NCBI GenBank assembly: GCA_014529385.2
Contig: CM043953.1
Location: 90,711,842-90,775,841 of the forward strand
Direction of reading: 5' to 3'
DNA: 64,000 bases
From: Adiantum capillus-veneris
Taxonomy: Eukaryota; Streptophyta; Polypodiopsida; Polypodiales; Pteridaceae
Shown here: piece after piece, positions 34,033-44,939 of the stretch
How the letters are laid out: each line of letters begins with the position of its first letter
Numbering within the stretch: position 1 is the first letter of the stretch
Program-made: the position numbers and the translations under genes
Notes under the pieces: generated by a model
Seen by the model: the letters and a program-made list of their open reading frames with translations, nothing else
Told to the model about the DNA's origin: nothing
Databases searched by the model: none

Positions 34033-35216
34033 CTTAAATTCAAACCTGTTTCCATGGGAGTGGCAATAGGTTTGCAATCCTCAAGTCCAAACTTACATAG
34101 CAACGTCTCTATGTAACTTTTTTGACACAAGGCAATACCACCATCACACAACTTAAATTGTATGCCCAAGTAATGATGCAACAGCCCCAACTCTTTCATC
34201 TTGAAAGTAGCATTCAAATGAGCCTTAAATTTAGCAATATGTGCCTCATTGGGACCAGTGATCAACAAATCATCCACATAAAGAACAACAATGAGAAGTA
34301 CATCGCCCTCACGCTTGACATACAATGTGCTTTTTGTTGGGCTGTTATAAAAGCCTCGTTTGACCAAATGAGTGTCAGCCTTTTCATACCAAGCACGAGG
34401 AGATTGCTTCAAACCATACAAAGCCTTCTTACATCTGCACACTTTTTCCTCTTGTCCTTTCTTGACAAAACCACAAGGCTACATTACGTAAACTTCCTCA
34501 AATATACCACCATTCAAGAAAGCAGTAAAAATGTTTGATTGATGTACATCCCACCGCAAATGAGCTACCAATGCACATAGAAAATGTACAATAGTCATAC
34601 GACAAGTGGGAGCATAAATCTCTTCATAATCTATGCATTTTTTCTGCGCATAGCCTTTTGCAACAAGTCGAGCCTTATGGCAATCAATCTCACCATCCGG
34701 CTTGCATTTCAACTTGTAAACCCACTTTGGACCAATGGCCTTTTTTCCAGGAGGCAAATCACATAAAGTCCATGTGTCATTTTCTATAAGTGCATCATAT
34801 TCTGATTGCATGGCAGCCATCCAATTTTTTGAATTTTGTGCTTCATCAAAAGACAGAGGTTCCTCAACATCATGTAAGCTAGACATAGCCAAAGCATAAC
34901 AATCTGATGCATAAGAGGCATGATGAGAACCTGAACGAGTACAATTAGACAAAAGAGCATCCAATTTACTGTCACATATAGTGTGCACCAACCATTTTCA
35001 CATACCTGTAGCCTGCTCATTTTCAGCACTTTCCTCATCAAGTACATCATATACATCTACATCAATAATAGGCTGATCTGTAACATTTTTTGAAACCCCC
35101 ATAGGCTGTACATTTGCCTCCTTGGAATTTATATTCGTACTTCCACCACTAAAAAGAGGCAACAAAGTGTTATAAATGTTATGTGAGCTTACATTACTGT
35201 CTCTAGTACATCACAG
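34025..35216 (-). pseudogene. Copia-1 reverse transcriptase
   Basis: The minus strand reads NWMAAMQSEYDALIENDTW, PPGKKAIGPKWVYKLKCKPD, HKARLVAKGYAQ, DVHQSNIFTAFLNG, ALYGLKQSPRAWYEK, VVLYVDDLLITG and LHHYLGIQFK: the full run of copia RT blocks with an intact YVDD. Where the first catalytic Asp should be (usual 'QMDVxTAFLNG') the sequence has Asn (QSNIFTAF), which would inactivate it. One frame change lies near 34450. It ends at the hAT insertion (34024) and continues at 27312; its N-terminal side is cut at 35217 by the small copia. Confidence 0.9.
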
Positions 35217-35406
35217 TGTTGGGGTATAGGCGTCTGTGCCTTGCCCGGCCACCCAGAGTCTGGGCGCCCACTGACTTGTATACCTTATACATAGCATAAG
35301 TGTATATGGGGCTGCTCACTCTTTGAGTCTCCCCACCCATATCTGCATCGTGTGTCTCCTTCTCTCTCTCACTCTCCGTCTGTGGTGTGCTCCCCGATCC
35401 CCTTCA
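35217..35406 (+). mobile_element. 5' LTR of the deleted copia
   Basis: TGTTGGGGTATAGGCGTCTG to CCCCTTCA. About seven substitutions separate it from the 3' LTR (about 3.7%), fewer than between the LTRs of its host copia-1. Confidence 0.92.
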
Positions 35407-35407
35407 A

Positions 35408-35420
35408 TTGGTATCAGAGC
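35408..35420 (+). other. Primer-binding site of the deleted copia (tRNA-Met)
   Basis: TTGGTATCAGAGC, one base after the LTR end. A perfect match to the standard plant PBS. Confidence 0.93.
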
Positions 35421-36848
35421 TATGGTGACCGCGGAGAGCACGACGGCTTTGAGAGCTTCGAGACGATAGCTCGCTCGCTCTCGACAGTGGAGTTCGATCG
35501 TGGAGTTTCACGGAGAGAGATTTTAGCTTGAGGAGCATTGTCTTTGGAGCTTAGGAGCTTGGTGTGGTCAAGCTTGGTCGAGGAGGCGGTTGCGGCTTCC
35601 TTGGTGATAGGAGCTTTTGAGCTCAGTGGACCTCATTAGAGAAGTGCTCAACGGAGGAGAGCTTGACATTCGAGTGCTTGGATGCTATTGTGGCAGAGCT
35701 CTTGCGTTGGAGCTTGCATTGAGAGGACATTGCATCACGCATAGTGGAGCAGGATCAGGTTCAAGACTGTGTGCAGCTCGTTTTTGCCATTTTCGGGCTC
35801 TAAAACGCAGTTTTTTGCATAGCTCCGTCATACAGAGTCAGATCTACATGATCCTGGAGTCTAGGTCAGGGTTTTGGCATGCTCCGGACGTGATGGTGAT
35901 GTCTATTTGCTGAAATTATGCTTTGAATTACAGCAGGTACAGCAGCAGGTTTATTTGTGCACTTTCGGGTCCCAAAAACACTGTTTTTGGTATATCTCAC
36001 ACACACGGAGTATTTTCTGCAGCAACCAACAAATTCATAGGTGTACACAGGTTTTTGGATATGAATTTTTCCAGAGAGCCACTCATGCGAGAGTGAGCTA
36101 TGTTGCCATGGTCTTGGCGGTTTATGTATGCCATATATGGATTTGTGTATTTGTTTGTGGCTGAGATTATTTGAGATTTGGCTCAATTTATAGAAGAAAT
36201 CTGTTGGATTTTATCCAGGTTCTCGCCATAGATTCTACGTATCTGTAGGTTGCTCTTTGAAAGTTTAGTGGTTGAGTTTACTCCCACTTTGACAGGTGAT
36301 TTTCAGTCATCGTTTGGTTGGAGTTTGGAGTCACTTGTGTATGCCCTTGTGTGCCGTATTTCGTATTGCGCATAGCGACAGATCTTGCAAGGTTTTGCGA
36401 AATGTTGCTATAGTTATCTGGCAGACATTTGGTCATCGATTGAAAGGTATTTTGGCAGCAATCATCACTCACATGTATGTCATTTGAGGTGCCGTTGAGT
36501 GGTACTCCGGCAAGAGCGGGTATGCTCATATGTATGACTTTGTGAGGTGATTCCGGTCGAGTTTATTCCCGGATTGGCCATTGTGGCATATATTATTGTC
36601 TCTTTGAGGTTTACTGTTGAGATTTTGCTCCAGTTACAAAGGAGACTGCCAAAATTTTGTCAGATATTTATGCGCGATTGAGTCATATTGACTTGTGATT
36701 TTGTGCAAGGCTTTGCACGATTATTGGTGCAACTTTGCATCAGGTTTTGAGCCATATTTGCAGACTTTTGTTGATGCGATTTGAGCCAGTTTAGGGCTGA
36801 TTTGGTTGACATTTGCTACTCATTGTTGATTGCTCTTTTGCGAGCATT
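35421..36848 (+). other. Long leader of the deleted copia
   Basis: 1.4 kb between PBS and gag start, with no domain. Its Phe/Leu/Val-rich short ORFs are not conserved proteins. Leaders this long are unusual for copia. Confidence 0.6.
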
Positions 36849-37710
36849 ATGACTGATTTTTCATTTGACTTCCAACGTTATGGTCTGACACAGTTTGATG
36901 GTGTAGATTTTGTTGCTTGGAAGGAACATATGCTTGTTGCATTGGCGGATTTGGGGCAGGATAAACCCTTGCATGGTTTATCCGCGAAGCCTAATTCTAT
37001 GCGTGATGATGATTGGCAGGATCTTGATGAGTTAGCCATGTCTACGATTTGTTTGCATCTGGTTGAGTCTGTTTACTGGCAGGTCTCGAGGGAGACTACA
37101 ACTCATGCTTTATGGCAGAGTTTACATGCTATGTACACGACATCCATGTCTACAGGGGAGTCTAGTCCCACTTCTATGTCCATGGGAGAGATTGGTCCCA
37201 CACGCAAGTCTCGACGGCATAGAGACTTGACATGTTGGCATTGTGGACATAGAGTGCACATTAGGCGTCGATGTTTCAGGCGTTTGAGACAATGGAGGCG
37301 ACAGATGCGTGATGCAGATTTGGGCATGACAGATGCTAGTGAGATCAGTACAGTGGTTACTGAGTATGCTTGTGACGGCGATGTCACATTCACATCTAGC
37401 TTGTCTTCAGACGATCTTATGTCTACGGATTGCATATCGGATTGCACATTGTCTTCACATTGGTTACTAGATTCAGATGCTACTTTCCATGTCACGTTGC
37501 ATCGTGAGTGGTTTAGCACGTTTTCTAGTGGGAGACTTGGTTGTGTGCACATGGCTGATGGTTTTTTGTATGACATTGAGGGTGCATGAGACGTATGTTT
37601 GTCCTTGCCCAGTGGTATTAGATTTACCTTGCGTCATGTGCATTATGTGCCAGATCTGAGACGGGATTTGATCTCAGTCAGACAGTTACGGGATAGTGGA
37701 TGTTAGATTT
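36849..37710 (+). pseudogene. Gag-protease of the deleted copia
   Basis: The likely start is MTDFSFDFQRYGL at 36849, rather than the Met at 36813. Motifs in order: FVAWKEHMLVAL and TICLHLVESVYWQV (copia gag fold), TCWHCGHRVHIRRRC (CCHC knuckle, C-x2-C-x4-H-x4-C), and HWLLDSDATFHVTLHREWF (protease, with D-S-D-A where D-S-G-A is usual). A stop at 37587 is followed in another frame by GIRFTLRHVHYVPDLRRDLI (pre-integrase block). The gag half is open for about 245 codons, so it may have been translated until recently. Confidence 0.82.
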
Positions 37711-38780
37711 CGCTATGAGAGTGAGATTTTGTGATGCATTTGGGTTCGCTAGTGATTGCGAGAGGTGCCAGGAGTGGTACAGGTTACCCATTGCATGTGG
37801 ATCACGGGAGAGACGGTGTTGTCTCTGTGATCATGCAGCCAGGTAGAGAGCGAGAGAGCAGGCGAGTCTCTTTTGCTCATGGGTTGCAGGGTACTTTGCA
37901 TGGAGTGGAGAGTAGTGAGCTCGTTGTGCACACAGTTGGGGCACGACTTGAGCAGTCACATAGAGAGGTGACAGAGTCAGACATGCATGCTTTTCTAGTG
38001 ACTGAGAAAAGCAGAGAGTCAGTTGTGCGAGATACTTCTATGCAGGATAGACAGGTAGAGCAGTCTTGCTCTAGTGAGTCACGACAGGAGGACGTTGTGC
38101 AAGAGTCTATGCAAACGGAGTTAGAGCATGAGAGCTCTAGTGAGTCACAGTAGATTGAGTGGTCATGTTTACAGTGGATGATTGTAGAGGAGGCTGAGAT
38201 GTCAGCGATTATGCAGTCATTCCTTTCTATGCTCGACAGTGAGCATGGGGATATAGTTGTGCAGTATATGTATTCCAGCAGACACCTAGAGCAGCTAGTT
38301 TGCTCTGAGGTTGCATGACAGGTTGATGCATCTTTTGCAGACAGTCAGGAGATGCATGTGGCTGACACGCCTTGTCAGTCAGAGATGCCTATTTCCAGGG
38401 ATATATATGTTGATGCATGCTCCGTAGAGCTAGCAGGGCCTGCTAGCATTGCATCGGCATTCAGTGGTCTCATGTATGAGATGTTGATCTTGAGACCGGA
38501 TATCGCAGCTGCAGTGGGAGCATTTGCAGTTGGGGTTGTCAGTCGTCTGTTGACTGATGATGGCATAGTGCACGAGGGAGATATGCAGGTATTGCGTACA
38601 TACTTGCAGTACGTGTGTGGTACGTCTGGTGGTGTATGGACTTACACGGGAGCAGGACAGCCGGATGCACACGATCACAGCCAGCCAGTGGGCATCGGTT
38701 GAGAGCGGTTTTCTCTCGCCTTTTGTAGTCTTTAGACTAGGTTCTCTTGCTTAAAGGCACAGTCGCCTTTAAGTGGGAGG
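37711..38780 (+). pseudogene. Remnant of pre-integrase and RT end in the deleted copia
   Basis: LVIARGARSGTGYPLHVD (37740-37800) is the end of the pre-integrase domain. A Glu/Ser/Gln-rich stretch (to 38153) has no domain. Then SGLMYEMLILRPDIAAAVGA and LRTYLQYVCGTSGGVWTYTG (38460-38650) match the copia RT tail ('LMYAMLGTRPDIAFAVG...YLCGT'). The integrase core, YVDD and RNase H are deleted. The polypurine AAGTGGGAGGT (38771-38781) precedes the 3' LTR. Confidence 0.75.
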
Positions 38781-38781
38781 T

Positions 38782-38971
38782 TGTTGGGGTATAGGCGTCT
38801 GTGCCTTGCTCGACCGCCCAGAGTCTGGGCGCCCACTGACTTGTATACCTTATACATAACATAAGTGTATAGGGGGCTGCTCACTCTTTGAGTCTCCCCA
38901 CCCATATCTGCATCGTGTGTCTCCTTCTCTCTCTCACTCTCCATCTGTGGTGTGCTCCCCGACCCCCTTCA
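38782..38971 (+). mobile_element. 3' LTR of the deleted copia
   Basis: Same ends and length as the 5' LTR. It is followed directly by the target duplication CACAG. Confidence 0.92.
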
Positions 38972-38976
38972 CACAG

Positions 38977-39794
38977 CAAGGGCTGAACAGAATCTTCCAT
39001 AAACACAACATCCCAAGAAATTAGAATACGCTTTGTTTGTGGATGATACAAATTGTAACCTTTGATTTCAACACTATAACCAACAAAAATAATTTTGACA
39101 GCCTTATCATCCAATTTTCTGGCGTTGTGTTTGTGGCACCAAAGCATATGCCAAACAACCAAAAACACGCATGTGCTCAATAGAAGGCTTTCTATCATGC
39201 CATGCTTCATATGGAGTAATAGACTGCAAAGCTTTTGTAGGACACCTGTTTAGTACATAAGTGGCACACATGATGGCCTCAAGCCAAAAAGAATGTGGCA
39301 AAGCTTGACTTTTGATCATACATCGTGTTATTTCTATAAGTGACCTGTTTTTCCTCCCAGCAACACCATTTTGTTGAAGTGTATAAGGCACTATATATTG
39401 GTGTTTTATCCCACGACTAGCCAAAAATGCATTAAATTCTTGAGACATATACTCCCCCCCTTAATCGGAATGGAGGGTTCCCATAGTACATTTTTGAGAC
39501 ATTTTCAACCATAGCTAGAAATTGTTGAAAGCACATAAAAAATTCAGACTTCGCTTTAAGTGGAATAACGCATGCATGTATCGAGTAATCATCAATGAAA
39601 GTCATGAAGTAAAGGTAATTGCCCAAGGAAGAAGTTTGCATGGACCCACAAACATCACTATGCACAAGTTGCAACCTGCATGTGGCCCTAACTGAACCAT
39701 CCTTTGGAAAGTTCAAACGCTGCATCTTACCCAAAATACAGCCTCCACAAACATGTTTGATAGGTGCTTCAAGAGGCGGCAAAGAAACAACCAT
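38977..39794 (-). pseudogene. Copia-1 integrase
   Basis: Minus-strand motifs: HVCGGCILGKMQRLNFPKD (HHCC zinc finger end), LVHSDVCGSMQTSSLG (first catalytic Asp), YFMTFIDDYSI (second Asp region), RGIKHQYIVPYTLQQNGVAG with RKNRSLIEITRC (where the catalytic Glu is expected the sequence shows 'GRKNRS'; usual 'ERKNR'), and VFGCLAYALVP with KIIFVGYSVEIKGYNLYHP. A frame change lies near 39440. The deleted copia interrupts it after 'FMEDSVQPLLC'. Confidence 0.88.
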
Positions 39795-39830
39795 ATCAGA
39801 TGTCTACAAACGCAGCACAACTGGAAAAAT

Positions 39831-40316
39831 TCAGATGACCAAAACATGTATGCCAAAGTTTTGCATCTGAAATAGCCTTTGAATCCATAACTGCATTTGG
39901 AAAATTTTGCTGACACTTGTCATACAAAGTGAGCTTATAAAGTCAGGATAAAGTCCACGACATAATATTCCAGATGAAACAATTTCATCACCAAAATTGA
40001 GATCATGGAATGTACATCTGTCATCCACAAACTTGACTACAAGTCTAAGTCTAGTAAGTGCAGATACAGACAAAAGATTCTTCTTGATCCCAGGTACATA
40101 AGGTACATCAATAAGTGTGAAAGAATTTCCATTGGCAGCAATAAGCAGCACAATCTTATCAAATCCTTGAATCGTATAAGAGGAATTGTTGGCACAAGTG
40201 ACCGAATTTCCATGAGGGACAGACTCTTGAGAGGTGAACAATTCACAATGTGAGGTAATGTGCTTCGTAGCACCACTATCGAAATACCACACATGTGAAT
40301 CTGCAGCAATTGACAT
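39831..40316 (-). pseudogene. Copia-1 protease and pre-integrase
   Basis: VWYFDSGATKHITSHCELF has an intact copia protease motif (D-S-G-A-T-x-H). Later come SYTIQGFDKIVL and VPYVPGIKKNLLSVSAL, the normal continuation. A frame change near 39880 separates it from the integrase. Protease here would cut the polyprotein inside virus-like particles. Confidence 0.88.
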
Positions 40317-40369
40317 GCATGCATCATGGACATCAGGATTGTAAGTGCACTATGCACTAAAAGCCCATT

Positions 40370-41318
40370 CTACATCAACATCAATATCACAGTGGAACCA
40401 CCCTCTTTCTTCTTAGCCTCTTTGGCCTTCAACTTAGGACACTGCTTGATCAAGTGATCATTAGCTTTACAATAATGGCAACACATTTTTATTTTGTCCT
40501 TATCACCAGCATTTCCAGACGAATTGCTGCCAGCAGAAGTATTAGGAATAGGTAATTTTCCACTCGCAGAAGAAACTTAAGAAGTGTTTGCATTGTTGTT
40601 ACCACCCTTTCTTTGAGAAGCAATAAAAGCCTGTTCAACTGCACGCTGCCTAATCTAATTTTTTTTGGAAAGTGACTCTTGTAATAGCAATGTGCATAAT
40701 GCATCAAACTTGACAACTTCATGATTTCCTTGGGTCATAAGTCTCCAAGTACTAGCAAAAGTCTAGTAAGAATCTGGTAAGGCATCGAGAGCAGTTTGCA
40801 CAAGGGAACTGTCTGAAATGACTTCACCTCCTGCAGAAATAATTTGTTCATTGATATCCTTGACAACAGCAAGGAAAGTTTCCATATCATCTTCATCATG
40901 CATAATGTTCGACTCCATGTCTTTACGAAGCAATGCAATTTTTGCCTCATTGCGGCTTGCATAAAGACCAGCTAGAATATCCCAAGCCTCTTTTGCAAAT
41001 TTCGTTGAACAAATGTGAGGAGGCACAGACAACGCAATCAACACATGAGCCTGCACATCCTTTACATCCCAACGAGCTTGTTCTGCCGTAGGCAAAATAA
41101 CTCTAACATCAGCAATCCTTGTAGCAAGACCTGCAACATCCTCAACATCGCCTACATCCTTAGAGCCACGATGTACATCAATGCCCTACATAATGTTCCA
41201 AACGCCCTTCGATCACAAGAACATGTAGCATCATATAAGCCCACATAGGGTAATTGTCCCCATCCAATCTGTCCTTAGTAGCAAACATCTTGAACACATA
41301 TATGTAGTTGTTAGCCAT
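40370..41318 (-). pseudogene. Copia-1 gag
   Basis: The start MANNYIYVFKMFATKDRLDG (41318) fits a copia gag N-terminus with DGDNYPMWAYMM. The UBN2-type fold is in a second frame: ARWDVKDVQAHVLIALSVPP, AKEAWDILAGLYASRNEAK, DDMETFLAVVKDINEQI (41095-40763). The zinc knuckle CCHYCKANDHLIKQC lies near 40470. At least three frame changes or stops split it. Confidence 0.85.
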
Positions 41319-41585
41319 GGTAAATGTTGCACCTGATGTGAAAACTATCCGAAAAGAGGATAAGGAGAGCGAGAACAACACGTGCTATATAGCACAAACC
41401 CTAGAAGACCGTAAGGACCTGTTATGCAAAAAACGACACTGACAAAAATTTTGCACAACATGACAAAATAGCCTCTGCAATACTATCCGTAGTGGAAACG
41501 GAGGCCGAAATGAGCTCAAATCAGAGAAAGTGAGTAGGCGTGTGTTGGAGCTGCTGGCAACTAATCCCAGGAGGACGCAACTTGA

Positions 41586-41597
41586 TCTGATACCAAA
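41586..41597 (-). other. Primer-binding site of copia-1
   Basis: Minus strand TTTGGTATCAGA, adjacent to the LTR end TTCCAACA, with one odd base before the standard TGGTATCAGA. Confidence 0.85.
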
Positions 41598-41826
41598 TGT
41601 TGGAATTAGGGTTGCAGGAAAACACACACAGCTTGGAGAAGACGAAGGAAGCTCAAGGGACACAATAGAGAGTGCATTTCTTAGTGTGCAATGAAAAGAT
41701 AGATAGCCCTAGAATGAATGGACGTATATACAATGCACGGGGGAAAAAAACCTCCTAAAGAGGGAAAAAGAGCCCTGACGGTCCTAGTGTGTTTACACAC
41801 ATCGCTACCACATGTGTATGGTAACG
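41598..41826 (-). mobile_element. 5' LTR of copia-1
   Basis: The partner of 26297-26524, aligned end to end. The outer TG has decayed. A third copy of the family lies at 47883-48109. Confidence 0.88.
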
Positions 41827-41831
41827 CCATG

Positions 41832-42166
41832 TATATGGCAAAGTAGAAACATAATTTCACATTCTATGATCATGCCATACTAGCAACATATACACATAAA
41901 ACAAATGGAAGTGAAAATAGAAAAGCAATCATGGAAGAATTATACATATTTCTGTATGGAGTAGCTCATGTCGTTGAAGAGGATGTCCTCATCCACGTCA
42001 ATGGATATCCATATAAGTTTTCTCAATGCTCCTACACAAAAATATCAAGCAACAAGGAACTATACCTCAAGGATGCATGTCCGTGTGAAAAGACCAAAAA
42101 TTCAAGAAAAACAAGCTCAAATAGAATCCAGACCCCTTACCGACCTATCTGTCACCACTTATGGAA
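41832..42166. other. Unassigned stretch right of copia-1
   Basis: No domain. It is not the expected continuation of copia-2, so the right flank of copia-1 was probably rearranged after insertion. Confidence 0.4.
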
Positions 42167-43775
42167 TCAAGGGCAGAGGATAATATATAGATTGGGTGGC
42201 ATCCCTAAGGCTAGGCCTCTATCCTCATCATCTAGATAAACAAAGTCACTTTCAATGAGGCCATAGTCTTCCTCAGAGTCTTTTATTGATTCTTCATCAT
42301 CTTCTTGTGCACATATGTTAATCAAGAATCTCACTATGCGTGGATACTCATCTTGTGCAAAAGAATAGGCATATCCTATTGGAGAAACATTCGATACTAG
42401 ATAGGGATCACTAGTATTCCTTAGACGTATCAACCATTCTAATTCCTCAAAATTTTTCTTACACGCGAGTGTCCATAAGTGATACCTTTCATCAAAAATA
42501 GAAAAATAAAAAGGGTACCTTTCATAAAAAATAGAAGCGCACGTCTTTGGTGAACTATCCATATTTGGGAATACATGTAGATTTGGTTAGGTCTCTAAAA
42601 CATAAGGGTTTTTTTCTTGTGCTACTTGATGTGATATGGTGAATTTGGGCTATGTGTTGGATCTGATACAATGCACTCTCATTGCTAGTCTCTCTTGCAG
42701 TTTTACTGTTTTTCTTTTTTGTTTTTTATGTTTTTCTCTTTTTTTTTTGTTATTATAAGTATAAGGCTATGTAATACAGTCCCTCAATTGGAAATTTGAG
42801 ATGTCAAGGAAGGAAAATTAAGAGGATAGGAATCCAAAATACTGATGCGAGTGAGGACCTCCCCCTTCCTTGGGTAGATCATACTCTTTGAAAAGTTGTC
42901 GTCACCCTTTGGAACCAATTGTTTCAGTTTGTGATGGGAGGTGACTTAGGCCGATAGGTTCTCACTACCCCAAGTGCCACATCAAGGATCTCCCATGAAT
43001 GTGCCTAAAATGTTTCAGTAGTTGATGGTTCTATAGGTTCTATGATGGAGTTTTCCATGTTTTCCTTGCAATTCACAATGGTATGAGCAGGATGTGTAGG
43101 AGCTTCTTTAGAAAGATATGAATTAGATGAGGAACTAGAAGCTTCCTGGGACTCTTCCTTTTTTGAGATGAATGGAATAGATTGAAATTGCTTTGATTTC
43201 CAAACTAAGTCTTGAACAAGGGCAGGGTATTCTAGAATCTTCCATTTGCCACAGTCCTCAACTGAGATTTGGGTTGCAGAATTGAATCTGCGTGGTGTGG
43301 CGAGTGAGATAGAGGAAGATACCTTACGTTTAGGGACCCAAATTTGATCATCCCATCATAGTATCCTTGGGAATCTAACAGGTGTTTTAGGAATCCAACG
43401 TGATGTGGTCTTGACTTTCTTAGAGAGAAGAGCCGGTTTTTGTATTTTTTCACACTCCCAGTCCCCTAGTCATTAGTGCATTTGGTTTCCAACATCCACT
43501 TCCGTCCTAGGTTTATGTTTCCTTCCATAGTTTCAGCAGGCATGACCAAAAAGCTTTGGCCTACACTCCCATTTTCATAGGCAACACTTGTTTAAAGGAC
43601 TCCAAAAATAGTGATTTTGTTCTTATTAAGTTCCTTGAATTACATGGTACTCGGAGATAGGTTTTCCTAACTGGCACCATACTCCATATGACATCAAATT
43701 ATGTTGAGCTCCCGTATCTAACAAGGCAATATATAACACTTTCCCATAGGGTATTTTTAGCTCAATCGAGTATCA
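42167..43775 (-). pseudogene. Gypsy remnant with aspartic protease motif and unknown ORF
   Basis: Near 43660-43770 the minus strand reads IPYGKVLYIALLDTGAQHNL, a retroviral-type aspartic protease motif (D-T-G-A) in a broken frame. Further left a 131-codon ORF (42167-42562, MDSSPKTCASIFYERYPFYF...) is acidic at its C-terminal side (DDEESIKDSEEDYGLI) and matches no family I know. A protease placed after integrase sequence is not the normal gypsy order, which suggests two elements or an inversion-free rearrangement. Confidence 0.5.
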
Positions 43776-43792
43776 TAGGGGTGGCTCATATT

Positions 43793-44098
43793 CTAATGAA
43801 TTATCATCGGTTTCCTCAAAAAATTCTTGGGTAATCTCCAAATTAGCCTCTCGTTGGCGTCTAAGACATTGTTGTCGTTCTCGAGCCTCGGCTTGGACTT
43901 GTATCTTTTAAGATCTGCTTGTCTCTTGGCTTCCTTCTTTTGATGGATGGCTTGCAATTCCTGTTTTCTTAGAGGATCATAGTACCTTTTGAATTTACTC
44001 CCATTAAGGAATCCCATGGTTTCAACTCCATCTAGAGTCTCCACATGAATGGTAACTCTAATCTTGCTCTCATCTGTAGAAATTTCATTTTTGGACAC
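43793..44098 (-). pseudogene. Possible gypsy integrase C-terminus
   Basis: A 101-codon ORF with ETMGFLNGSKFKRYYDPLRK, similar in style to the 'xxNGxxLKxYY' end of Tat/Ogre-type integrases, then a Lys/Arg/Gln-rich helix. It directly follows the RT palm on the same strand, so RNase H and the integrase core would be deleted. It could instead be a linker; confidence is limited. Confidence 0.4.
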
Positions 44099-44099
44099 T

Positions 44100-44936
44100 C
44101 ACACCATGTTTAACCCAGGATTGGCATTGGAAGGGGTTCAATGAGATGCGATATAATTTGCATTTTCCAAATACCTTTCTTAAACAGGTCAGATGCTCCT
44201 CCCAAGAGGAATGAACACACAAGTCATCTAAGAAGTCCTAAAAAAAATCCCTTAGATACTCCTTGAAGGCAGTGTTAATCTTTGGAATGTAGCAGGGGCA
44301 TTGGTCAAGCCAAAAGCCATCACTCGAGTTGCAAATACACCAAGTTCAATTATGAAGGTGAATTTGTAATTTGATTGTAGCCCGAGTACCCATTTAGGAA
44401 GCTATAAGCTGCCTTACCTGCTACTCGTTCAAGTAGATGTTATGAATATGGAAATGGATAGTGATCTCTCCTAGTGGCTGCATTAACCTTTTGAAGGTCC
44501 ACGTACACTCCGAGCTTCCCATTTTTTTTGGCACGATGAAAATTGGGGACACCCATCTAGAGTGCTCAATAGGGTATATGAATCCACATTTGATAAGCCT
44601 GTCAAGATATTCTTTAATTATCTTTGCATACTTAGGGTTCATTGGGTAGGGACGTTGCTAGACCGGTTTAGCAATGCTAACCATTGAAAATATATGGTGT
44701 ACCATAGAAGGTGGAACACCTTTCATATCATGGTATGTCCAAGAAAATACATCCTTGAATCCCTTAAGCAGTGCTTTAAGGTCATCCTCCTCCTTCTCTA
44801 TGAGGTCTTGGGAAATAAAGACTGGTTTAGACTCCTCACATGGTTCTAATAATTTGATCTCCTTCACCGTTTCCGAACCATCATATACTCCCTTACTTTC
44901 TAGTATAGGCGTCCTTTGGCCTTTGGTGTAGACCAC
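44100..44936 (-). pseudogene. Ty3/gypsy reverse transcriptase
   Basis: The minus strand shows GFKDVFSWTYHDMKGVPPSM (pre-RT), IKEYLDRLIKCGFIYPIEHS and RWVSPIFIVPKK (RT block 1-2), VFATRVMAFGLTNAPATFQ (block 4), and FLDDLCVHSSWEEHLTCL (YxDD box as FLDD). Frames change near 44650 and 44400 and some stops are present. The style (FSWTYHDMKG) points to the Tat/Athila side of plant gypsy elements. Confidence 0.82.
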
Positions 44937-44939
44937 CTT

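Larger units (their letters stand above)
35217..38971 (+). mobile_element. Internally deleted 3.75-kb copia element
   Basis: It has two 190-bp LTRs (35217-35406 and 38782-38971), a PBS, a polypurine tract and a perfect 5-bp target duplication CACAG (35212-35216 and 38972-38976). It is inserted in copia-1 between integrase and RT. The interior keeps gag, zinc knuckle, protease and the tail of RT, but integrase and most of RT are gone. It is non-autonomous. Confidence 0.92.

Noticed and set aside
37103-37576. 157-codon minus-strand ORF
   Set aside because: Antisense of the copia gag-protease reading, which carries the true motifs.
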